A DNA stretch of 64,000 nucleotides from positions 26,837,430-26,901,429 of the forward strand of contig CM057129.1 in the NCBI GenBank assembly GCA_029964075.1. Reading direction: 5' to 3'. The DNA comes from Patiria pectinifera. Lineage: Eukaryota; Echinodermata; Asteroidea; Valvatida; Asterinidae. The first letter of the stretch is position 1. The number at the start of each line of letters is the position of its first letter. A program made the position numbers and the translations under genes. The notes beneath the pieces were generated by a model, which saw nothing but the letters and a program-made list of their open reading frames with translations, made no database searches and was not told the DNA's origin. This document shows positions 11,455 to 22,630 of the stretch, piece by piece.

Positions 11455-11641
11455 TGAGGAGACAGTCCTTACGTAATCGTACTCCGTCGTGTCCGATGTA
11501 AACAACCGGGTTTCCCCGTCTTTTCTCGGGAACAGTAAGACATTGGGTTAGTTTCCTTTCAACCAGATGTTTCAAATAGGCTAAGTAAACAATCCAAAAC
11601 ATGAAATTTTGGGGGATTTCAGGACCTAGTGCATCTTTAAT
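11455..11641 (-). repeat. Dispersed repeat, minus-strand copy (pair at 30.7 kb)
   Basis: Read on the minus strand this matches 30,698-30,865 on the plus strand. Shared blocks include 'cctgaaatccc', 'ttggattgtttacttascct', 'ggttgaaaggaaactaac' and 'ccggttgtttacatcg'. Both copies give a related frame (LVERKLT...VVYI), so the apparent peptide conservation comes from the repeat. The 5' part has an AAAGA(T/G) start typical of short dispersed elements; ends are not resolved. Confidence 0.72.
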
Positions 11642-14600
11642 ATCCCGCACGCACATGCGCATCGGTCGCCATGTTTCGTTGCCTAATTATTGTACACCTA
11701 TAAAACAAGCTCTCCTATTGGCTAAATATATCACGGTGCTTCTAGTGTCCTCGTTGACCCCTCAGTTCCAGAATCATAAATATTCAATGCGCAAACAAAT
11801 ACCTCGTAGTCTAAACAGAGAATCTGATTAGCTGGCGATAAGTGTCAAATTAGTATGCCTAGGCCATATAAGATTACCCCAGCCACGGAGAATGACCGCG
11901 ACGTAATATGTTCAGAGTTGTTCCCTTGATCCTTCCTGCTTTGGTAGTCTGCAACTGACTGTTATATTTAATTCATGAATACCTGAGATAGTAAACTGCC
12001 GGTAAACACCGCCGCGTTCGGCGCCACATCGCAGTATATGCAGCATGTGCGCGCCGTGTGCGCGCCAATTTCCATATTTCGCTTATTTTAGCACTATAAG
12101 CGTGCAAGGCTGAAGAGTTTTTCCACAGTGCCACGAAGCCTAACTTTTCTGATTTGTCCCACATTATTTTGCAACATGCAGTGGCCGGGTGTGTTGGACA
12201 ATGGACACCTCATGAGTGATATGGGCTAGCTTTCCAGTAGCGCAATTTGTAACCAAATTTATTTAGCCAACTCCCTACGCTGTAATACGCTGGCCGGGGA
12301 TCATTTTAACATACATCATTAACTAAAATTTCGAATTCACGGGCATGATCGACACAAAGTGTGACATAATACTATTGTAAAAATCGACAGCGCTGTGTAA
12401 CTATTCTTGACTGCCAATAAGTCGGCTAGCATAGCCCCAATGACAATCAGTCTTCTCTTAAATCGCTGGTAGAAAAAAGTACGCCTCTCTAGCACATTAA
12501 ATCTACAGTATATTATGAATGCAGTCATCAGCGACACCTAATGCACGAAATACGAACCTTTCAACAGGCAAATCGCGAATAAAATCCACAATCAAAGGCG
12601 AAGGAGGTTAACGTATCACGTTAGGAACGATTAGTGCCTCATCAGTAGTGCGTGTGCGTCGTTTACAAATAATAGTAATCAACAGTACACCGATATTATG
12701 CGAACGTGTCGGTGACCATGAAGTTGAATCGGCTGTGACGTGCTCTCTACACATTGGTTGAGGGCAACATCAACGCATAGAACAGCCGTAGGCCGGGAGC
12801 GTCAAATAGTTGGGTATAAACTCCGAAGCAGGAGTGGATGAGGCAGTCTTCGGTAAAGTAGTCGTGAGAATCTAGGCGGTCTCAACAAACAACTTCATTG
12901 GTGGGGGAAAATTTTGCTCTTATAGGGAGAGCCGAAGGAGATGTGCGTGCCGGTTAAGAGTTTGGATCAGCGAGTGAAATTGGTGACATCCATGGGCGAA
13001 GAGTGATGACTTCATCGGCAGAGGGCCTCGTCTCATACCCGCTGCTATATTCGCTCGGGGTCGCAAGCTGTTGAGCGCGGGCAAACGCCACACATTCGTG
13101 GATGAGTGACGGTAGCTTACGGATACAGACTGTAAGATATCCCAAGAGCTTCATGTTACGCGGGCCATGCATGTCATCTCTACGGTGAACTACGAATGCG
13201 GAAAATGTGAGTGTTTGTTTTTGGTAAGACCGTTAGTAGGGATCGATGATGGAATGGGCCTGAAAGTATCACGTTTCGCCCAGTTTTATATCGAGCAGAA
13301 CCGGCAAGACAGATGAAAATTCTAGCCTTTACAGTTTAAGGAAATGAATATTCCTAAGTTTCATATTGCATTTTATTACGACATTGTCGGGTTAGCTTTC
13401 CACGTTCGTATTTTGTGAACGTGTGTTTGAACAAAACCGTTGTATTAAAACTTTCTGTACTCATTCGCTTCAACACAAAGTTCTCTTCCCATGTTGAGAT
13501 ATTAAATAGTTGCTCGTTGCATGTTAAGGGTGGACATGACCAGGAAAAAGATGGGCCCACATCAGGGCAAAATATGTGAACTGTTTGCAGAACCCGCAAT
13601 AGAGATCATGCGAGGGAGACAGTGAGAGAGTGTAATCCGGGGCCATTTCCACGGGTGCCACTTGTTTAGAGAAATCCACAGACCTAACTAGACCCAAAAC
13701 CTGGCTTCTTTCCTGACAGGTATCCATCTCATTAAGGGCTGCTAACGATATCTAAAACGTATTCAAAATACGGTAAGCTGTAAAGTCACAATTTACATAC
13801 ATATTGACACACGTGCATAAAGGTTTCTGACATGCTTGCTATCACGCCTGAGGCTATTGGAATTTGCAGTGACAAGGTGAGATTTGATGATATTTTGGAT
13901 TGTTTGTTCCAGAGTGTTTATGTGGTTTCTAATTTCTGTGATGGAAATTTGATTCCCAAGGAGCGAATGACTTGTATTGGATTACCGCTTGTAAACACAG
14001 ACTCCAGTTCTGCAACCTTAAGGTATTCATCTTTAGGTTGTTATTGTAAAAGAATCCTAGAAGACAAATAGCTATACGTCCTTCAAATTAATGCATACAG
14101 AATCTCGGAATCTACAGAACTTTGCCTTCAGATATCATTCTTAAAATATATTTTCCTGCAAGATACACTCGGGAATGCGGCATTCTATAATTAGGCCTTT
14201 GATAATTAAATGTAATTTTTTTAATGCAGTCCTTGGAAATGCACCTTTGTGTCCCATATAATCCCATTTTCAATTTTTGTTTTGCCAAAGGATATTTTGA
14301 AGGTTGTTTGGGTTTTTTTATATTTCCATATCAGTAAAAGTGTGATATGATTTCAGGAGGAAACCGCAATGTTAGGCCTACACTTATTTCAGTACCAAAA
14401 CGTTGCCAGAATTGTGGATATTTCTCTGTCGTAAATGTTCTTCTCTTTGGTGATTCGTTATTGTGTCAGTACATAGCAGTAAGCCAATGAGCAAACTTTT
14501 CTCACAAATATTTTCAGTAAGCAAATGCCTGGGTTCACAATTCGAACAGAAAACCCCTAAATTGAACAGTGTCTTCCTGAAATGATTGTGTAATCAAGAT

Positions 14601-15803
14601 TGTGTTTTGATTTGTATTATCAAAATATTTTGTACTACAATGGGGACACGATGATACTTTCAAACATGGAGCTCGTTTTTATTAAGGTAACTTACGTTTA
14701 CATAGATAGGCAGGTCAATTTGCATAATTATTATCTTCTAATTAAAATCCAAACTGTGTTTTTCAATCCGCAAATGAAGTGCATTGTGAAAATGGAAATT
14801 TTAGCCAGTATCCCAATTTGAGCACATGAAAATATACTATGTTTTGTTTTTTACTATTTAAGAAACCGAGAACTGTCTTGTTCTCACCGTGCTTCTGTCC
14901 CTTTCAACATGAAAGAAATTAAATAACTTCAAACTGACTTACAATCTCCAATTAACTCATTTGTCCGAAGGACGCACCAGTCATTACATCATGTTACGAA
15001 TGTCAATGACTTCATTATCCAAATGTCCCCTTTAAATGACAGCGCAATGAACACGCAATGTCCAAGGGTGAAAAGCGGACGTATTTGAGCGTACGCGTTT
15101 ATACGACCTTGGTGGTTCATTTAGCGGGGGAAATTGATGCTTCGCCGTAATTGGTTTCAATTTGTATGTGGTGGAAAGGCATCTCTCCAAGGTTCTATCT
15201 CCTCTTTGATCGACCGACATATTGGCATGCCTCTCTGTCTAGAATGTGTATACAGTTACATTTTATAGTTGTTGTAGACATATTTTTCAATGTGTTTTGT
15301 ACATTGTGCGGTATGTAAAAGCCATAATTTTTTTTTTAATATATCACCATTATCGGGATCATGGAACTATGTTATAGTGTCGTTACCAAACAACCATTGG
15401 CCTCACAAATGCAATCTGCACAATTAAAACATTACCAGCACAACCTCCATCATTCCCACCATTAAATTACTTTCACTCCTATCTACAATAATCACCATTA
15501 AACATCGGGAATAAGGCTTATAAGCCGGCCACCCCACCAAATTAACCAGCCAACTCGCCACTATCATATACGTGACCACCAGACCACCATCATCTGATCA
15601 CCAGCAAGTGACTACTAAACTACCACCATCACCGGAGAAGTTCTGCTTCTGAAGGAAATACAGGCGTCGCGAAGCATTGTGGGCACTTGCCGTTAACAAT
15701 ATATGTGCATATCTTGCGCATGGGTCTTGCGCACACGGAAGTGCTGACCTTGGGTCACTGGTTGTACAACTTATTATCCAATAGGAGCTCATGGAAATAA
15801 GAA
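11642..15803. other. Intergenic, no supported feature
   Basis: About 4 kb without a recognisable gene. A GC-rich patch near 12,000-12,080 with repeated 'gcgcgc' resembles one near 41,100-41,160 and may be a diverged dispersed repeat. The 80-codon frame at 13,832-14,071 shows no family motif. Confidence 0.45.
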
Positions 15804-15811
15804 TTCACCAT

Positions 15812-16036
15812 CATGGGCGTCGCCAGGATTTTTTCAGGGGGGGGGGGGAAGCAAATTTTTCCCCAAAAATTTCTTAACTTTTTCCTTATATTCTCAATTT
15901 ATCATTTTTCCGAGCGTGAGCAAGGGAGCATTTGCCCTATCCCCCCCCCATCAAATTTACAGCAATATGGCTTCGCACCTCTTTTTCCTTTTTTTTCGTT
16001 TTCCTGGGGGCAAAGTGCCCCCCCACCTGCCCCATG
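15812..16036 (+). mobile_element. 'MGVARIF' hAT-like MITE, copy A
   Basis: The 225-bp element begins CATGGGCGTCGCCAGGATTT and ends near CTGCCCCATG. It is flanked by TTCACCAT (15,804-15,811) and TTCACCTC (16,037-16,044), a target duplication matching at 6 of 8 positions. The interior carries G runs, then C runs, and a pyrimidine-rich tract after 'cttcgcacctc'. Its ATG opens the frame MGVARIFSGGG, familiar from spurious gene models in animal genomes. It is the same repeat as 22,338-22,622 and 61,901-62,095, with the most eroded right end. Confidence 0.8.
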
Positions 16037-16044
16037 TTCACCTC

Positions 16045-18592
16045 TTCCCTTTGGAAGAGTTATGGGGACGAGCGAAGAGTTCAGTTTCTCGACGTTGCGT
16101 CATTAACACTGTTTGACGCACGAAGTTGGATTCTCTGTGGTTTCACGGTTATTGTTGTGTCCTTCGTTAGTGTGTCAGTTCCCGAACGGAGACATCAAGT
16201 GTCCTCCCCGTTCAAGTCACTAAGTGGAGTAGGGATGCCTTTCAGCATGACTTTCGATTGAGATATTTAATTAGATTTCTTGCTTTTGGGATGCAACACG
16301 ACTTCCATCTCGTTCATTACCCTTAAGTCTTTCCGACAGGGCGCGCGCATTTGGAAGATGCGAATGCCCATCCTTGTGACTTGACAGCTACATGATGTGT
16401 TTCACTTAGCCCCAATGTCAACGCGTAGCCCTTGAGGGTATATCACATGCCTTGAATTGTATATGGTGTGTCCGAGACTAAATAAGTGAACGAGTGTGAC
16501 CGACTCGCTGTCAAGACAATGAACAAAAAAAGTGTTTGACTTTTCTCAGTTAGGATTCGCACGAAATGTCTGAAATCCACACGATGGGTGTCCAATATCA
16601 GACACTCTCATGAATAGGCAATAATGTGCACCTTTCGAACTTTTGAAGTTCACAGGTTTGACAGCTATTTTAAAGATGAGGATAAGGTTTGATAATCGCA
16701 AGTTTTTTTTTACACATTTACAGTAGTTCATTGCATTTCTTCATCTTGTTGATTTAGTTTAATTGATTGAATAACTTATAACCGATTTAGTTTGATTCCA
16801 AGTATCATTTTATTCCGGTCACCCTTACTTTCCTTTTAAGGGTAAAAAATATCTCTGCACACACAGAATAAGCACTCAGGCTGCGAAAAAGGAAAAAACG
16901 TAGTTTATTGTGGAAAATGAAATATTAAACAGATATTGAATTCTGCAGAATTTTCTCCAAAAACAAAAACACCTACAGATATTTGTTTTGTAGTGAAAAC
17001 ATATGTTTGCCTACAATATGACACCTCCTTCTTCACAGCGTCTAGCTTGGAGAGCAGTGACGAGTATACATTTCAGTATGCTCGCCTTTTGTTTTTACAA
17101 CTGAAGTTGTGCCTCGGAAAATATTTGACAGACTCTTGGGCTGAAGTGCGCAGCAAAACACCACATAGTTGATCTCGTTTTGGACCTGACAGTAACTTCT
17201 GTTGACGTCACTGAGTTTGACCATGAATCATCAACTATTTTTCTGACAAGCTGATGTGCTAATTGACAAGCTGTTGTTCCGCAATGCAGAGGCCATTTCG
17301 CCCATCACTCGACTGACCTCATCCACCGGCCTTTGTCCGGACGACAGTCTCGCCACCGAACGAAATTAGAGTCTTAATTTGTTTAGCACGAATATTTACG
17401 CTCTCGTTGTGTTGTTACCCATTTATTCGAAAGGTCGGTCGGGAGCTTTGGCCGGCTGACATGTAATTGTATCGTCAGCTGTGACCCCGTGCTTGACATT
17501 CTTTTCATCGACATGAACAAGAGGCTTTCAACTGACCATCTGTGGTTGCTGGATTTATAAATGATAAAACGAGAAGAATTTTATGTTACCAACTGCAGAT
17601 AGAACGAAAATATGTGTCAATTATTTCTGTAGTCCAGATGGCCGGAATGCATGCGTTGGAATTGAAACAAATTTTTGAACTAGTTGCTCGTAATCTTCCA
17701 TCATTGAGTAGAGGAGGTTGATAGATTTAGCATCTTTTTCCACATTAAATTTTACCATCAATAGCACACGACCTTACCGATCAGCAATTAGCTGCCAAAA
17801 TGTCACCTAGAGTATACTGGTGGTGGAAGACTCAATTCCTGTTAATCTACCCTTAAAGAGACATTTTTCGTCGTAAGTTATACCTCGGGGAGACACCGCA
17901 CATTAAGGAGACATTTCAATATCTCCCTAAGTCACAACTCCTATTTAGAGGCAAAATTGTAATGTCGCAAATAGGCTAAATCGATTGCTCATGGTCCAAA
18001 ACGTAAATCTACCAGAATTCGTGGGGAGGGGGGGGGGGGTAGGATAAGGGAAATTGGGGTGAAGGGTCAAGTTAAAGTTTGAAACATTGTGCGCACAACC
18101 CTATGGGAATGTCCCCCTAAGGTACCATCCCCCGTAATAATAGTTAATACCATTGTGTTATAAATGTTGACTAATTTACCTTTTTGCGGAAAACGGATAG
18201 AAACGATCAATGTTCAAAGTTACATGACATGTAGGCCCTATAAGTGTTAGATCGTTATGCCCGTAGATACAGGTACATTCTTCTCTTACAGTAAGCACAT
18301 TTTTTTTAGCTTACCAATTTTTTTGGGATAAAGAAAAAAAACTCCAGTTTTCTTGATTGCGCTATACACTCTGCGTCTTTTGTAATAACAACTGTCTCAG
18401 TGCGTGACTGAGAGTATTTATACTTCAGAAAGTCTTTAACTGGAGTTGGCTGGACCAATACTTGGAGACACAATTATGGCCGAAGCGTTATTCCACCATC
18501 AGTTTCTATTAACATTTTGTTCAGCGATCTGAAAAGGAGCATTCTCCTTGCCCACTGCAATTTTGAAATGAAATCATAGGTTATCATTGTAA
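16045..18592. other. Intergenic; one G-run
   Basis: No gene recognised. A run of about 12 G's near 18,027-18,039 lies in a purine-rich patch. A 78-codon frame at 16,936-17,172 (+) shows no domain. Confidence 0.45.
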
Positions 18593-18594
18593 TA

Positions 18595-19271
18595 CAGGGT
18601 GAACCCCCCCCCCAAAAAAATGCAACCCTGAAACATTTGCCTTTTTTCAAAAACGTGATCTGTGAATTTATATATTTTGGATATCAGATTAAAGCTGAGA
18701 GCTTTTTCTTTCTTTCAAATAGTACTGGAAAAAAATCATGACAGCAGCACATTTGGTTGCTGAGAAAATGCCAATTTATAACACAACTCATTCCAATGGC
18801 ATTACCACAGTTAAGGGGTGATTGTACCTATTTGTGCATGAAATGCATGTGGCGCATTGTTTCTTAATCCTTGCAAACATTACGGCACATAATATGACAA
18901 GAGTACAAATGAATTTGATGGAAATACCTTTTATTTTCCACCTGAACAGGTATCTTATCTTTTTCAGTTCTATTTGAAACCTTTTGACCATCATAAATAT
19001 ACAGAAATTGCACAAACGAAAGACAATTGCACAGTGGGTTACAGCAACATGTTTCACAGTTTGAAGCACTATTGGAAAGGATGAAAAATCACTTCTTTTA
19101 CATAATTGGCATATTCTCAGCAACCCAATGTGCTGTTTTCAAAAAAAATTCAGTATTCCTGAAAGAAAAAGCTCTCAGCTTTAATCTGATATCCAAAACA
19201 TAAAAAGTCACCTATCACGTTTTTGAAAAAAAGCAAATGTTTCAGGGTTGCATTTTCTTTGAGTCACCATG
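18595..19271. mobile_element. MITE with CAGGGTGA/TCACCATG ends, TA target
   Basis: Inverted arms of about 180-190 bp. From the left end, 'aaatgcaaccctgaaacatt', 'aaaaacgtgat', 'atatcagattaaagctgaga' and 'ttgctgagaa' are mirrored from the right end. TA sits outside both ends (18,593-18,594 and 19,272-19,273). The central 300 bp (about 18,790-19,090) is unpaired and holds a 111-codon minus-strand frame with no transposase motif. The ends resemble those of 8,741-9,197 but the arms differ, so this is a separate family. Confidence 0.8.
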
Positions 19272-19273
19272 TA

Positions 19274-21535
19274 TACTCTAATTGTATAAAGAATGTACTA
19301 ATTTATTTGTTAAATGAAACTTGTTTCAAAATAATGAAGCAGTCATTCGTTTGGAATTCGTGTCAAATATCCCGTATATTATACCACGCGCACTCACTCT
19401 GTATCTCACGTTTCTCTTTCCTAGCTCCATGTTTAAATGAAATTAGGTAAACTGCCTGATCAGAATGTCCCTCTTCTCTGTTGCCTTTTCTACGGAGCAA
19501 CTCAGGCATGGCTATTCCAAATCTAGAGCCGATCCACGATCTATAGCTAGTCTAATTATAAGCCTTTCTTATCCTTGCAATTAATAAGTTTGGTCTGTGT
19601 TACACAAGCCCTTAAAATGAAGAGAAAACACTGTTAGCGATCTTTGTAAAGGCAATTAAGCTAAGGCTGGCACCGCAGATTCGGTATTTCGACGTCTGTG
19701 ATTGAAATTCAACAACGTCCCATAACAAACTGAGCGCAGCAGGTTGTTAATAATTAAAGGAGACGTTCGACTAGAAAGCGCCCCTTTGGAGCTCTGAAAA
19801 CCTTTTCCACGAAATGATAATACCCGGAAAGATGATTAAAATCGTCACCGTTTTCACCGAGAGCCACTTATGTGGATCTTGAAGAAAAAGCGTTTTTGGG
19901 ATAATCGCAAACAAAGTTTCTCCTCTTTTAAAACTGCAAACAATACCACTTTGCAACAACTCTGTGCAGTTAGGAAACCTTCACATGATTCTATGAGAGC
20001 TGAATTTGTGCGTGAACCCAGTAATTAGAATTAATAGAGTAGCTAATAAGTGAAAATTAATTAGTAAAGATCGTGTCTCCTCGTCATTCAAACGAAAATT
20101 CAAGTTTCCTACATTTTGGTCCTTTTTGTTAAACGTGTTTTTCCATAGACGCTTGTGTGAACGCTCGCGCATCTGAGAATGACGAAAATCTAGTTGACCT
20201 ACTTTTACGCCTTTTTGTGCAATAGGTTTTGTACGCCATAATGTACGTGGCTCTTCGTGAAAACGCAAAATGCAATTATCGAGATTTCTGCCCCTGGAAT
20301 CATTAATGTTATTTGGAAATTGATGATTTTTGCTTACAGAAACATGTCAAAATGTTTAAGTATAATGTGAACCAAATCGAAATCGAAAAAAAATGGTAAT
20401 TTTTGACATTATGTGGCTCTTCGTGAAAACGGCGACGAAAATGTAGAAAATAAACGTCCACACATCTACCCGGACATTTGCGGTTTTCATGTACGTTTCA
20501 CGAAAAGGAATTTTGGGATACTAAATTTTGGTCCCGAAACATCGAGCAGTCAGTTGGATTGCGCTAGTCTTTATTCCATTTGACTCTTCGAAAAGTTGAC
20601 CCAAGCACAGTTGAAAATTTGAAACCACTGTTATGGGACCTGATTTTTTTCAGTTAATTGTCAATTACTTGTGTACAATAAAATTCGGCGCTACCTTTGG
20701 CTTATAATATGGTGGTTTTATTCACTGCTGGAAACTATGGACGGAACAAAGGCTGCCATTTCAAATGTAAACGAAAAGTATTTGTTCAATATTTCCTCCG
20801 TAAATGTAAGACGTCCTGTGGGTTTCCTGTAAACCAAACCTTTAGAATATCACTATTCAACAATCAACAACAGTAAATCTTAGCAGTCTCGAGACGAAAG
20901 TAAACCTTTTAGAATTCTTCCAGGGCCTAGGCCGATGGCAAACCACGAGAGAGTTCGCATCGTACTTGGGCACGGAACGTGCGTGTGCATTCTGGAAAAC
21001 TGTCAGTTATGGCCTTGCTTAGGCGATATCTGTGCTAAGGAAATGGGGTCAAAAGAAAGGGCAACTCAGTTTTCGATTATTTCCAAAGATACATTTTCTC
21101 GCAGGAGACTTCGGAAGCAATTTCCATCCTGTTTTGGTCACGTTCGAAGAGCAGTATGCACCATGTCACGCAAACACACTACATAGAAACGGTTGAAGTG
21201 ACTGAAACGTGGGACACAATGCCCCGTCAAGCGGTCACAGGTATCCTACTACCGTATATCGAGCATCCGTAAATGATTATCGTCATAGATATCACTGAGA
21301 TAAAGTTTTGAGAGAAAGTATGTACCTGTTCTTTTTAGGACCTGAAAATGGTCGTTGAACTTTACTATTACGACATTGTGGAAGGATTAATGCCTGTTTT
21401 TCGTTTGCTTAACTGATTTAAATTCAGTAATTTGATATCCTTCGATTTGTAACTTAGATCGCGTCGATGGGTCTTATACAATGACTGAATTACCCGAAGC
21501 AATTTTCCAGCTAAGTTCCTGCTTAGCAATAATAT
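19274..21535. other. Intergenic; duplicated GTGGCTCTTCGTGAAAACG
   Basis: No gene. The 19-mer GTGGCTCTTCGTGAAAACG occurs near 20,246 and again near 20,412, hinting at an old local duplication. Other short frames have no recognisable content. Confidence 0.45.
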
Positions 21536-22185
21536 AGCGCGTCCCAATACCCGCAACTTTATATTGCGAGTCTCTAGCGTCGGCGAGGAAACACGTACCG
21601 CCATTACTTTAATACCAGTTTAAAGCTTGGAATCTGAACGTTATACTTGGCGAGTATTGGTTTGATATTTAAAAGACTTCTAAAATTATTCGTGCTCAAA
21701 TAAAGACATGTCGAAAACAAATTCAACCGATTTCAAGGAAAATCGATAATGCGATACATCAGATGCAAACTCGAGTCACACTTTGAGCGCGCTTTTTGAA
21801 TAGGCACATACTTGTAGGTGAAATTCAAAATTGAAGTTGAAAAGAACAACAATAATAATTTAAGGTGTAGTCTACGTGGATCGAAAAGGATTGGAAACAC
21901 AGAAAGTAAAAGGCAACGAGATCGTCACATCATGAACATGAACCATTTCCACATTAGAAAAAATGCGCATGATTCATATTTCTTGAAATCGGTTGAGTTT
22001 GTTTTTGACATACCTTAATTTGACCACGAATCATTTCAAAACCCTTTTGAAAATCAAACCAATACTCACTAGGGATAAAGTTAAGATTCCAAGCTTTAAA
22101 ATTCTATGCAAATATTTGCTGTACGTGTTTCCGGGGCGACGCTAGAGCCTTGCAAAATAATGTTGCGGGTATTTTGGGACGCGCT
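21536..22185. mobile_element. Foldback element with AGCGCGTCCC ends
   Basis: The left arm 21,536-21,765 is mirrored by about 21,945-22,185. Paired blocks run AGCGCGTCCCAATACCCGC, 'gctctagcgtcg', 'ggaaacacgtac', 'tttaaagcttggaatct', 'gagtattggtttgat' and 'aaattcaaccgatttcaa'. Arms differ by about one base in ten. The middle 180 bp is unpaired. No clear target duplication: TA precedes the left end after one shift, but the right side reads TG. Confidence 0.78.
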
Positions 22186-22337
22186 GTGGCTTCTGTTTTT
22201 TAGCTAACACAATGTTCGCAGGCCATTGACATTCATGATTTGACTATACACAATCCTATCGGAGACGCAAAACACACCACATTTAAATCATCCGTTTTAT
22301 ATCGAAAAGTCAGATCTGATATAAAAAACAACAACAC

Positions 22338-22622
22338 CATGGGCGTCGCCAGGATTTTTTCTAGAGGGGGGCAAAAAAATTTTTGCCAAAAAATGCTTGT
22401 ATTTCTCAACACATTCTCGATTTATCAGTTTTAGAGGGGGGCAGGGACATTTTGCCCCCCCCCCCAACTCATTAAATTTACACCACTTTGTCTTCGCGCC
22501 TCTTTTTCTTTTCTTTTTTTTTTCTTTTCTTTTTTCTTCCTTTTTTTGTTTTTTGTTTGTTTTGCTTTTCCAGGGGGGGGGGGCAAGTGCCCCCCCTTGC
22601 CCCCCCCCTCGCGACGCCCATG
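22338..22622 (+). mobile_element. 'MGVARIF' hAT-like MITE, copy B (best preserved)
   Basis: A 285-bp element beginning CATGGGCGTCGCCAGG and ending CGCGACGCCCATG, so the ends are a 12-bp inverted repeat. It is flanked by a perfect 8-bp direct repeat AACAACAC at 22,330-22,337 and 22,623-22,630. The interior has G runs, C runs and a T/C-rich tract after 'cttcgcgcctc'. No transposase. The frames on both strands (MGVARIF..., poly-K/R and poly-P stretches) are products of the homopolymer runs. Confidence 0.88.
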
Positions 22623-22630
22623 AACAACAC

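Noticed and set aside
11420-11662. Conserved peptide LVERKLT...VVYI shared with 30.7 kb as a gene family
   Set aside because: Similarity is at DNA level, extends beyond the frames, and both frames are short with unrelated ends, so it is a dispersed repeat.
15813-16106. Short proteins MGVARIFSGGG... here and at 22.3 kb
   Set aside because: They begin within the terminal repeat of a dispersed element and run through homopolymers.
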